64,000 nucleotides of DNA, from positions 1 through 64,000 of the forward strand of contig QXZA01000005.1 in the NCBI GenBank assembly GCA_009886625.1, read 5' to 3'. Source of the stretch: Flavobacteriaceae bacterium. GTDB lineage: Bacteria > Bacteroidota > Bacteroidia > Flavobacteriales > Flavobacteriaceae. A model generated the notes under the pieces. It had not been told where the DNA came from and did no database searches. It saw only the letters and a list, made by a program, of their open reading frames with translations. A program made the translations under genes and the position numbers. This document shows, piece by piece, positions 15,533-23,615 of the stretch (position 1 is the stretch's first letter; every line of letters begins with the position of its first letter).

Positions 15533-16891
15533 TTACAAGCTGTTAATCGCCTGATCCATCCAACTTAATCTTTCACTGATCCAGTCTTTAAGATAATTTA
15601 CTTCACTAGTATAACTATCTCCAACAAAAGCGTTTGGCCAAATGTATTTCCCTAAAATTAGCCATTTTCCAAAATTACGATTAATAGCATTTTTGTTTTC
15701 AAGTTCTGATTTTAGTTCCTCCACACGTGAGAGTATCTTTTCCGTAACGAGTATGTCCGATCGAAGTGAATTCCATCTTAGTTGCAACGCAGATACAAAT
15801 TCGGGATCTTCTAACAAACGATTCCACCAAAAAGGAACTAGCCAAGTGTCATTGGGACAGATATCATTGAAGCGATGAGCCCATCCGTTGCTTGAATTAC
15901 CATTACAGTAATCTACGTTTCCAAAGGCAATATTAAAATCCCATATTGGACCCATTTTTAATTTTTCTCCTTTGTCTTTGTGCATGAAAGTACTAAGCCT
16001 AAAGCCATCAGGATTTTTAGAGATCTCGTTGAGAATGAAGAAATCGATAAAACTATCAACATCAATATATTGACTGTATCCCAATTCGTTGGAAGTAAAA
16101 TCTTCAGAAGTCAGAGCTGTTTCAAAAGAGTGAATGTAATTCTGAATAAATTGCTTCTGTTCTGTATTGATGTCATCAGAGTCTGGATACTCATATAGGA
16201 ATGAGATTTTTGGAGTAGTTGTTGTGATTCCTTCTGTACTGTATTGTGAGCCAAAAGCGATGCTTTCATCGTACCAATCTCCATCTCCAGTTGGTTTATC
16301 AATTTTTAAAATGTATCCACCTGTAATGTCTTCTTCTTTATTCTTACTTATCGCTACTCTGTTTTTGTCACGCTTTATTTTTTCCATTAAAACATAAGTC
16401 CCTAAAAAAACATCATTTATTTCAAGATTGTATAAAGCAGTACGACTGGCATATTGCCCCATTTCATTGGATAATTCATAAATTATAACATTTCTAAGTA
16501 AAGACTTGTCACTATAGGGACCATACAAAATCCAATCTTCCTCTTTAGGAAAACCAGCTAATTCGACATTCAAATCTTCATCATTTTCATCCCAAGTTTC
16601 AAAACCATAGGATTTTTTATCGAACATTTGTGAGCTAGAACCACGAATTTCGATCCCTATTTGATGCGCTTCAACTACTTCATCTTCTTTCAAGATTTCT
16701 AAACGAGCAGAAATTTTTGGTTCATCTACTATAGAAACTCCATAGGTATCGATTCGTATTTTAGAGAGGGTGGGGCCATCAAAAATCTCAATTTCATTTG
16801 TTCCATCATTTGTGGTTTCAAGCATATCGTTTGAGCAACTAAGTAGAACAAGAAGAAGCAAAATGAGACTCTTATCTATAAAGGAAGACAT
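15533..16891 (-). CDS. CotH kinase-family lipoprotein
   Basis: 452 residues. Lipoprotein signal with Cys19 in LLLVLLSCSND. Family motifs are visible: WILYGPYSDKSLLRNVIIYE, LGTYVLMEKIKRDKNRVAI, GGYILKIDKPTGDGDW and GPIWDFNIAFGN (with the Asp-Phe-Asn expected at the metal site). CotH of Bacillus is an atypical protein kinase of the spore coat. Homologous secreted domains are common in Bacteroidota and other bacteria, where their role is mostly unknown. Here it lies 11 bases after the esterase gene in a glycan-degradation block, so a carbohydrate-linked function is a reasonable guess. Confidence 0.85.
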   Translation of the reverse strand: MSSFIDKSLILLLLVLLSCSNDMLETTNDGTNEIEIFDGPTLSKIRIDTYGVSIVDEPKISARLEILKEDEVVEAHQIGIEIRGSSSQMFDKKSYGFETWDENDEDLNVELAGFPKEEDWILYGPYSDKSLLRNVIIYELSNEMGQYASRTALYNLEINDVFLGTYVLMEKIKRDKNRVAISKNKEEDITGGYILKIDKPTGDGDWYDESIAFGSQYSTEGITTTTPKISFLYEYPDSDDINTEQKQFIQNYIHSFETALTSEDFTSNELGYSQYIDVDSFIDFFILNEISKNPDGFRLSTFMHKDKGEKLKMGPIWDFNIAFGNVDYCNGNSSNGWAHRFNDICPNDTWLVPFWWNRLLEDPEFVSALQLRWNSLRSDILVTEKILSRVEELKSELENKNAINRNFGKWLILGKYIWPNAFVGDSYTSEVNYLKDWISERLSWMDQAINSL

Positions 16892-16902
16892 AGAATACTC
16901 AG

Positions 16903-17766
16903 TTATTGATGAAATTCTTTAGAAATAAAACTTAGAACATTAGGAAGCGCAGATCTCCAGTAGTCCCATGTATGCCCTCCATCTCGAATTCTAAATTCAT
17001 GATTTACTTGTTTATCACGCAATTTGATGTGCATCAAACTGTTGGCCTCGTATAGAAAATCGTCGTCTCCACAGTCGATGTACCAACGAACGGAGTTGAG
17101 GGTTTCTTTACTCAATTGATCTACAATTCTCAACTGATTATTTCGATTTGAATAAATTTCAAAATCTTTCTTATTATGATTGGCACTTGTGTATCCTAAA
17201 TAGGCAAACTCATTCATTTCATCCAAACGTTGTGGTCCCAGCGAGGCACTTAAAGGGGCTGCTGAAGAAAAGAGATCGGGCCGATGTAGGGCATACAAAA
17301 AACTTCCTCCCCCACCCATAGACAAACCTGCTATAGCGCGGTAACGTTTATTTTTTTTAATTCTAAAGCGGTCCTCCACATGAGGCATGAGTTCATTAAA
17401 AAAGAAATCTTCGTAATTCCATTTTCCACTGATGGAATTAGTATATCCCGGAAGACCAGTATCTGCATCTGGCATAATAATGATCATAGGAGTTGCACTT
17501 CCTTCATTGATAGCTTTATCTGCAATGTGTTTTACTTCTCCAAATTGAACCCATCCTGTGTGGTCATCTGTGTAGCCATGAAGTAAATATAAAACGGGGT
17601 AACTTCTGCTTGAATGATCATAGTCAGGAGGAAGGTAGATTGCAAAATTTCGATCTCCTTTTAAAATTTTACTTGGGAGCGTGAGATGATCCATGACTTT
17701 CCCTTGTTGGCCTGAAGCAATGGAAAAGGAGAATAGTAAAAACAGAAGGTAATTAAAGTGTTTCAA
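16903..17766 (-). CDS. Secreted esterase (esterase D / feruloyl-esterase-like, PF00756)
   Basis: 287 residues. Signal peptide 1-20 (ending SIASGQ). Alpha/beta-hydrolase fold with LYLLHGYTDDHTGW (oxyanion region), nucleophile Ser149 in AGLSMGGGGSF, and a C-terminal catalytic His in RDGGHTWDYWR. This is the putative-esterase family that includes feruloyl and acetyl-xylan esterases and S-formylglutathione hydrolase; the signal peptide and neighbours favour removal of acyl groups from a polysaccharide. First gene of the minus-strand block, divergent from the M20 hydrolase. Confidence 0.85.
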   Translation of the reverse strand: MKHFNYLLFLLFSFSIASGQQGKVMDHLTLPSKILKGDRNFAIYLPPDYDHSSRSYPVLYLLHGYTDDHTGWVQFGEVKHIADKAINEGSATPMIIIMPDADTGLPGYTNSISGKWNYEDFFFNELMPHVEDRFRIKKNKRYRAIAGLSMGGGGSFLYALHRPDLFSSAAPLSASLGPQRLDEMNEFAYLGYTSANHNKKDFEIYSNRNNQLRIVDQLSKETLNSVRWYIDCGDDDFLYEANSLMHIKLRDKQVNHEFRIRDGGHTWDYWRSALPNVLSFISKEFHQ

Positions 17767-17918
17767 GATTGAATAGTTTTTGTTTAGAGTGAAATTACAA
17801 AAAAATAGAGGAGATAAGAATGCCTTGAGATTTTAATTGAGAATATCTTATAATGTTCAAACACATTGAGTCAATTATTTACTATCTTGATTTTTCAATT
17901 TCTACATTCCAATTAACC

Positions 17919-19244
17919 ATGAGGCTAATTTTTTTTTTAAAAAACACGTTTATACTACATTTTACTTTTTCGCTATTTGTCCTTCCCACAAGTTCATGGT
18001 CCCAACAAACTTCCTTTAAGATAGATGAGGAGCGAATAGAGCTACAACTCAAGCGTCTTTCTCTATTTGGAATGAATGAAAAAGGGGGAAATGATCGTGT
18101 TGCATTTAGTGATTATGATCTTGAAGCAAGGGCTTATCTGACCACTTATTTAACTGAATTAGGGTTGGATGTTACCGTTGATGCAGCAGGAAATTTGCTT
18201 GCAAGGAAAGCTGGAAAAAATCCCGACCTAAAACCGATCGCTTTTGGTTCTCACATCGATGCTGTTCCAAATGGGGGGCATTATGATGGTGATGTAGGTG
18301 TTATTGGTGCCATTGAGGTTTTGGAAACGCTTATTGAAAATAAGATAGAAACTGCTCATCCTCTGGAACTCATTATTTTCTCAAATGAGGAAGGAGCTAT
18401 ATTTGGTTCAAGGGCTATTGCTGGAAAAATAGATGAGGAAACTCTTGAAGGAAAAACAGCATCAGGATATACGAATGGTGAAGGTATTTTGAGGCTTGGA
18501 GGAAATCCTGAAAAAGTAATGGAAGTAAAACGTACTCAAGATGACCTGCATGCTTTTTTGGAATTGCATATAGAGCAAGGTAATATTCTGCATAAAAATA
18601 AAATAGACATTGGAGTAGTGGAAGGAATAGTAGGACTTAATTGGTGGGATGTAGAAATTACTGGAAAAACCAACCATGCTGGGACGACTCCAATGAATGA
18701 TCGGCAAGATGCAATGTTAGCAGCGGCACAGTTTGTTTTAGCTGTAAATGATATTGTAACTGAAATGGAAGGAGCCCAGGTGGGGACAGTGGGTCGTATC
18801 AATGCTTTTCCTGGTGCACCTAATGTGATTCCTGGAAAAGTAGTCGCAAGCTTAGAATTAAGAGATTTGGATGCGGAAAAAATAACGTTACTATTCAATC
18901 AAATCTCAAAAAAGGCTATAGCGATAGGTGAAGAAACAAATACTGAATTTACTTTTATTCCTTTGGATGCAACGGCAGCGCCCGCACTTACTGATACAAG
19001 AATTCAAGAAATTATTAGACAAAATGCAGCCCAACTAGGATATACTCACAAGACCATGCCTAGTGGTGCAGGCCACGATGCTCAGGATATGGCTGTCATT
19101 ACACCCACTGGAATGATTTTTGTGCCCAGCGTTAACGGCATAAGTCATGCACCCGATGAATATTCTTCTCCTGAAGCAATAGCAAAAGGCGTCAATGTTC
19201 TCCTTCTGAGTATTCTCTCACTGGACACTACTGATTTTAAATAA
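17919..19244 (+). CDS. Zn-dependent M20-family amidohydrolase (carbamoylase/allantoate type)
   Basis: 441 residues from the ATG at 17919; an upstream ATG at 17853 would put 22 residues before the signal peptide (MRLIFFLKNTFILHFTFSLF...), so 17919 is preferred. Metal-binding segments are FGSHIDAVPNGGHYDGDVG, FSNEEGAIFGSRAI and LELHIEQG; the dimerisation domain has TGKTNHAGTTPMNDRQDA. This set marks N-carbamoyl-amino-acid hydrolases and allantoate amidohydrolases (hyuC/allC group). The exported form is unusual for these mainly cytosolic enzymes. The EEP gene follows after 6 bases and is probably co-transcribed. Confidence 0.85.
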   Translation: MRLIFFLKNTFILHFTFSLFVLPTSSWSQQTSFKIDEERIELQLKRLSLFGMNEKGGNDRVAFSDYDLEARAYLTTYLTELGLDVTVDAAGNLLARKAGKNPDLKPIAFGSHIDAVPNGGHYDGDVGVIGAIEVLETLIENKIETAHPLELIIFSNEEGAIFGSRAIAGKIDEETLEGKTASGYTNGEGILRLGGNPEKVMEVKRTQDDLHAFLELHIEQGNILHKNKIDIGVVEGIVGLNWWDVEITGKTNHAGTTPMNDRQDAMLAAAQFVLAVNDIVTEMEGAQVGTVGRINAFPGAPNVIPGKVVASLELRDLDAEKITLLFNQISKKAIAIGEETNTEFTFIPLDATAAPALTDTRIQEIIRQNAAQLGYTHKTMPSGAGHDAQDMAVITPTGMIFVPSVNGISHAPDEYSSPEAIAKGVNVLLLSILSLDTTDFK

Positions 19245-19250
19245 TACTTT

Positions 19251-20087
19251 ATGTTCGCTCTTTCTTATCTCCTGTTTTTTATAAGTTCTCTTTTTTCCTC
19301 CGATGTACACGATGAGATTACCGTCATTTCATATAATATCCGATATGATAATCCCGATGATGGAGTCAATCGATGGGATTTAAGAAAAGAGAAAGTAGTA
19401 AGTTATCTAATAGAGTCTGGCTCAGATGTGATTGGTATGCAAGAAGTTTTATATCATCAATTACACTATTTGAATGAGGAACTAAAAGAATTTTCTTACG
19501 CAGGTGTTGGTCGAGAAGACGGAAAAATCAAGGGAGAGTTCAGTCCAATAGTATATAATTTTAAAAAGTTAAAATTAGAAGAAACTAGTACTTTTTGGCT
19601 TTCTGAAACTCCGGATGAAATTTCTATAGGCTGGGATGCAGCTCTGGAAAGGATCTGTACTTATGCTCGTTTTGAACATATTACAACTGGGAAACAGTTT
19701 TGGGTTTTTAATACACACTTTGATCACCGAGGAGATAGCGCACGTGAAGAATCTGTTAAGTTGATTTTAAAAAAAGTAAAAACGCTCAATGATATGGGAT
19801 TGCCTGTTTTAATTACAGGAGACCTCAATTTAACACCAGAAACCCTACCTGTAAAAATTTTACAGAATTCTTTTCAAGATGTATTGGCATCCTTAACCCC
19901 AAATGAAAAAAATTACGGAACATATACGGGTTTCAATAAGGACGAAACAGGGAAAGATCGAATTGATTATATCTTTTATAGAGGATTTGAACTTAAAACC
20001 GCAAATCACATATGGGTAAGAACCGAAAAGGGAACTTGGGCTTCAGATCATCATCCCGTTCAGGCAACTTTTTTGTTGAAAAAATAA
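19251..20087 (+). CDS. Endonuclease/exonuclease/phosphatase-family hydrolase
   Basis: 278 residues. A hydrophobic N-terminus (MFALSYLLFFISSLFSSD) suggests export. Family motifs: ISYNIRYDNP, VIGMQEVLYHQL (metal-binding Glu), WVFNTHFDHRGD, LITGDLN and a final WASDHHPVQATF. The fold covers DNases, sphingomyelinases and inositol-phosphate phosphatases that cleave phosphodiesters or phosphomonoesters with a divalent metal. Secreted members in Bacteroidota are often found near sugar-utilisation genes; the substrate is unknown. Sixty bases before the DUF2911 gene. Confidence 0.85.
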   Translation: MFALSYLLFFISSLFSSDVHDEITVISYNIRYDNPDDGVNRWDLRKEKVVSYLIESGSDVIGMQEVLYHQLHYLNEELKEFSYAGVGREDGKIKGEFSPIVYNFKKLKLEETSTFWLSETPDEISIGWDAALERICTYARFEHITTGKQFWVFNTHFDHRGDSAREESVKLILKKVKTLNDMGLPVLITGDLNLTPETLPVKILQNSFQDVLASLTPNEKNYGTYTGFNKDETGKDRIDYIFYRGFELKTANHIWVRTEKGTWASDHHPVQATFLLKK

Positions 20088-20146
20088 AATTTAACAGAAA
20101 ATAATACTCTTCTTTCCTATATTCGTTTCAACTTAAAAAACATATT

Positions 20147-20683
20147 ATGAAAAACATAATTGTACTTTCTTTAATGTTTCTTTTTTCATTTGGAAGCATT
20201 CAAGCACAAGAATTTAAAGGTCTTGATAAAAGTCCTTTGGATATGATTGAATATCCAACCAGCAATCGTAAACCTGATAAATTGGCTCGCGTTTTATACA
20301 GTCGTCCACAATTAAAAGGACGTGATATTACTACCTTAGTGCCAGATGGAAAAATGTGGCGAATGGGTGCAAATGAAGCAACTGAGCTAACCCTTTATGT
20401 TCCTATGACTATTGGAGGAACTGAGGTTGCTGCTGGAGCATATACGCTCTATGCCATACCTAACGGTGAGCAGATGACAGTAATTGTCAACAAAGCAACT
20501 CATGTTTGGGGTGCGTACTCCTATAATGATGATTTGGATGTTGTTCGTGTTAATGTTCCCCTTACTGAAAGTGGAGATTCTATTGAGGCATTTTCTATGG
20601 CATTTGAAGGTGTCAAAGATGGGCTACATTTACACATGGGATGGGATACCTTTCGTGTAAAAGTTCTCTTTACTAAATCTTAA
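20147..20683 (+). CDS. DUF2911 domain protein, secreted
   Basis: 178 residues with signal peptide 1-20 (SFGSIQAQ). The rest matches DUF2911: SRPQLKGRDITTLVPDGKMW then RMGANEATELTLYVPMTIGG, AGAYTLYAIPNGEQMTVIVN and a C-terminal WDTFRVKVLF. Function not established; the family is common and often highly expressed in Bacteroidota, and appears to be a periplasmic beta-sandwich. Followed directly by a strong terminator, so it ends the transcript that starts with the M20 gene. Confidence 0.85.
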   Translation: MKNIIVLSLMFLFSFGSIQAQEFKGLDKSPLDMIEYPTSNRKPDKLARVLYSRPQLKGRDITTLVPDGKMWRMGANEATELTLYVPMTIGGTEVAAGAYTLYAIPNGEQMTVIVNKATHVWGAYSYNDDLDVVRVNVPLTESGDSIEAFSMAFEGVKDGLHLHMGWDTFRVKVLFTKS

Positions 20684-20701
20684 GACAATCCAATTACTAT
20701 T

Positions 20702-20727
20702 AAACCCACCTTAAGGTGGGTTTTTTT
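20702..20727 (+). terminator. Intrinsic terminator
   Basis: Perfect palindrome CCCACCTTAAGGTGGG at 20705-20720, flanked by AAA and a run of seven T. Ends the M20 / EEP / DUF2911 transcript. Confidence 0.92.
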
Positions 20728-20844
20728 ATGTTTTTTGCTGGCTTCGAATAAGATGTCACCCCTATATTCCATTTTGATATGGTCTTGTGAATTTCTAGAA
20801 TGTCAATGATGCAAAAACAAAAGTAGCTATGTAGATTTTTTCAC

Positions 20845-21531
20845 CTAATTATTTAAAACACTTTTTAATGCTTTTTCTACCATTGGTTCCATTACTCGAT
20901 ATCCTTTTGAAGTTAAATGAACTCCATCATAAGTGTAGTCAGCGATGATTCCGTTTTTTCCATCGTCTAGAGCATTGAAATAATCCAAATAGTGCACTTG
21001 GCTAGCTTCTGCATACCGTTTGATCATTGCATTCAGTTTGGGAATTTTAATATTTGGTTCAAGGCCGGGTCTCCAAGGATAATCATAAGCGGGTAAAACG
21101 GAACATAAAATCACCTTTACACCGTTGGCTTGAGCTATTTCAGTCATGGATTTAATATTGTCTAAAATCATCTCTAGAGTTGAGGGACCAGTGTTTCCTG
21201 CAATGTCATTGGTTCCTGCTAGAATGACAACAGCAGCGGCCTGAATATCGATAACATCAGCACGAAAGCGAACTAGCATTTGGGGTGTGGTTTGTCCGCT
21301 AATACCTCTATTTACATAGGGCTTTCCCTCAAAAAAGCTCGGATTGGTTTGTAACCAACCAATGGTAATCGAGTTTCCCATAAAAACGACACGATTGTTA
21401 TCATTTTTAAGAGAAGAAAGCTCAATATTTGCTTCTTTAAATTCCTTAAAATTTGGCCAATCTTGTGCAAAAGAAGAGGTGGTTATTAGAAAGAATAGTA
21501 TTAAAGATGGGAGTGATGCATAGGGTTTCAT
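20845..21531 (-). CDS. SGNH/GDSL-family secreted esterase
   Basis: 228 residues, signal peptide to about residue 22 (ITTSSFAQ). The four SGNH blocks are present: VVFMGNSITIGW (Ser nucleophile), VNRGISGQTTPQ (Gly), ILAGTNDIAG (Asn) and YDGVHLTSKGY (catalytic Asp and His). Such enzymes remove acetyl or other acyl groups from glycans, or are lysophospholipases. The setting between fucosidase and esterase genes favours carbohydrate deacylation. Divergent from the fucosidase operon with a 92-base shared upstream region. Confidence 0.85.
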   Translation of the reverse strand: MKPYASLPSLILFFLITTSSFAQDWPNFKEFKEANIELSSLKNDNNRVVFMGNSITIGWLQTNPSFFEGKPYVNRGISGQTTPQMLVRFRADVIDIQAAAVVILAGTNDIAGNTGPSTLEMILDNIKSMTEIAQANGVKVILCSVLPAYDYPWRPGLEPNIKIPKLNAMIKRYAEASQVHYLDYFNALDDGKNGIIADYTYDGVHLTSKGYRVMEPMVEKALKSVLNN

Positions 21532-21623
21532 AAATAGTAAATTTTATTAAAATTACTATTTTTTCTTATCTTTAAGAGAATAAATTATATTTCTAGTACT
21601 TAACTGAATTTAACAATCTACCT

Positions 21624-22958
21624 ATGTGTTATTTAAAAAGATCAATGCAAACTTTTGCATTGTTTTGTGTTGCTACCCTAACCGCTCAGAAATATTCTCC
21701 AAGTGAAGAAAATCTTGCTGCAAGGGTTTCTTTTCAAGAAGATAAATTTGGAATGTTTGTGCATTGGGGAGTGTATAGCCTTTTGGGTGACGGGGAATGG
21801 GTGATGCACAATCAAAACATTGCCATTGATGAATATGAAAAATTACCTACTTTTTTCAATCCTATTGATTTTGATCCCAAAGAATGGGTCGCGTTGGTGA
21901 AGGAAGCTGGGATGAATTATATAACCATAACAAGTCGACATCATGATGGTTTTTCATTGTTTGACAGCAAGGTTACCGAGTATGATATTGTAGATGCAAC
22001 CCCCTATGGAAAAGACGTCTTGAAGGAATTGGCAGATGAATGTCGAAAACAAGGAGTAAAATTGTTTTTTTATTATTCATTGTTGGATTGGAATCGAGAT
22101 GATTATTTCCCTAGGGGAAGAACAGGCAATGGAATCCCAGGAAGAGGTGAGGGAGAATGGGAAAATTATATCGTGTTTATGAAAGCACAACTCAAGGAAT
22201 TGTTGACCAATTATGGAGATATTGGTGGTATTTGGTTTGACGGTCACTGGGATCAAAAAGAATGGGATGGTAAAGCCTTTGGTGCTTTAAAAGTAGATTG
22301 GCATTATGATGAAATTTACAAAATGATACATGATTTACAGCCACAAGCCCTTATTGGAAACAACCATCATATTGGTGTAATTGACGGAGAAGATTTTCAG
22401 ATGTTTGAAAAAGACCTGCCTGGAAAAAACACCACAGGCTGGGGAACAGCTGCAGATCAAATTGGAAGTGTGCCCCTTGAAGTATGTGAAACCATTAACG
22501 GATCTTGGGGATTTAATTTACAAGATCGCAAACATAAATCAAATAAAGAATTGATCCACTATCTAATAAAAGCAGCAGGTTATGGAAGTAATATGTTGTT
22601 GAATGTTGGTCCTATGCCTAATGGAAAAATTCAGCCGGAACATCAAGCGTCTCTTCGTGCGATGGGAGCTTGGCTAAAACAAAATGGAACTACCATATAT
22701 GAAACACACAAAGGACCCATAGCTCCAAATGATGACTTTGTTTCAACCCAAAAAGGAAAAACGGTTTACCTACATCTTTTAAATCCTGAGCTCAACGTGA
22801 TTCATATTGATAAGGTGCCTGTTAAAATTAAAAGCATAAGCGACTTAAAATCAAAGAAAAACCTTTCATTTAGGAATGATAAATTTGGATTGGTAATTGA
22901 TGTTTCCAATCTTTCAAAAGACCCAATCGATACAGTAATTCAAATAGAATTAAAATGA
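21624..22958 (+). CDS. Alpha-L-fucosidase, GH29
   Basis: 444 residues, exported (hydrophobic N-terminus ending ATLTAQ; the start could also be the ATG 21 bases later). GH29 hallmarks: KFGMFVHWGVYSLLGDGEW, TSRHHDGFSLFDS, and nucleophile Asp206 in GGIWFDGHWD. Hydrolyses alpha-L-fucosyl linkages with retention. First gene of a tightly spaced operon; its stop overlaps the start of the next gene by 4 bases (ATGA). A second, distinct GH29 lies 2.1 kb downstream, suggesting different linkage specificity. Confidence 0.92.
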   Translation: MCYLKRSMQTFALFCVATLTAQKYSPSEENLAARVSFQEDKFGMFVHWGVYSLLGDGEWVMHNQNIAIDEYEKLPTFFNPIDFDPKEWVALVKEAGMNYITITSRHHDGFSLFDSKVTEYDIVDATPYGKDVLKELADECRKQGVKLFFYYSLLDWNRDDYFPRGRTGNGIPGRGEGEWENYIVFMKAQLKELLTNYGDIGGIWFDGHWDQKEWDGKAFGALKVDWHYDEIYKMIHDLQPQALIGNNHHIGVIDGEDFQMFEKDLPGKNTTGWGTAADQIGSVPLEVCETINGSWGFNLQDRKHKSNKELIHYLIKAAGYGSNMLLNVGPMPNGKIQPEHQASLRAMGAWLKQNGTTIYETHKGPIAPNDDFVSTQKGKTVYLHLLNPELNVIHIDKVPVKIKSISDLKSKKNLSFRNDKFGLVIDVSNLSKDPIDTVIQIELK

Positions 22959-23614
22959 ACCCAACTGCCCCAATAAATCTACGTTTACATTCCTTGGATT
23001 TTTTCAGAGGAGTGGTTATGTTTTTGTTAATAGCGGAATTTTTCCATCTTTTTGGGACACTTATGAACACTGGAAATCCAGTGATTACCGCGATTTCAGA
23101 TTTTCATTTCCACCATACCAATTGGGAAGGATTACATTTTTGGGATCTAATTCAACCTTTTTTTATGTTCATTGTGGGAGTATCAATTCCTTTTTCTTAT
23201 GCCAATAGATTAAAAAGGGGAGATTCAGAAAAACAAATTAGAAATCATGCTTTTCGTCGTTCTTTTCTTTTGTTGCTCATGGGTTGGGCTCTTTATTGTA
23301 TTGGTCCTGAGAAGATTATTTTTCAATTTGACAATGTTTTAGCGCAACTTTCTTTGACCTATTTAGTTGCTTTTTTGTTAATTAAAAAAACTTTAGTGTT
23401 TACTGTAGTTGGTGTAACCCCTTTGTTTATTTATCTCTTTGCCACTGAAGGTGGAGCAGAGTTGTTTATGAAAATAATTAAGCCTTTTACCAATTCACTC
23501 ATCGGAGGTTTTTCTCCTTGGTTAGCAAGTTATATTTTGGGATTCATCGTATTATTTTGTCTTTGGTATGTTTGTCATTGGTTATTTCAGAAACGAATTT
23601 TTATAAAAATTTAA
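22955..23614 (+). CDS. DUF5009/HGSNAT-like membrane acyltransferase, internally shortened
   Basis: 219 residues. The N-terminal part (LRLHSLDFFRGVVMFLLIAE, FFMFIVGVSIPFSYANRL, RRSFLLLLMGWALYCIGP, FDNVLAQLSLTYLVAFLL) matches DUF5009, related to heparan-alpha-glucosaminide N-acetyltransferase and NagX. The C-terminal part (VVGVTPLFIYLFATEGG ... WLFQKRIFIKI) matches the end of the same family. Relatives are, from memory, roughly 350-400 residues, so about 140 residues from the middle appear missing in frame near residues 140-150. The full protein would acetylate sugars at the membrane; whether this one works is doubtful. Starts with a 4-base overlap, ends one base before the sulfatase. Confidence 0.7.
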   Translation: MNPTAPINLRLHSLDFFRGVVMFLLIAEFFHLFGTLMNTGNPVITAISDFHFHHTNWEGLHFWDLIQPFFMFIVGVSIPFSYANRLKRGDSEKQIRNHAFRRSFLLLLMGWALYCIGPEKIIFQFDNVLAQLSLTYLVAFLLIKKTLVFTVVGVTPLFIYLFATEGGAELFMKIIKPFTNSLIGGFSPWLASYILGFIVLFCLWYVCHWLFQKRIFIKI

Positions 23615-23615
23615 A

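Noticed and set aside
18536-18898. Minus-strand open frame of 120 codons
   Set aside because: Antisense to the well-supported M20 hydrolase.
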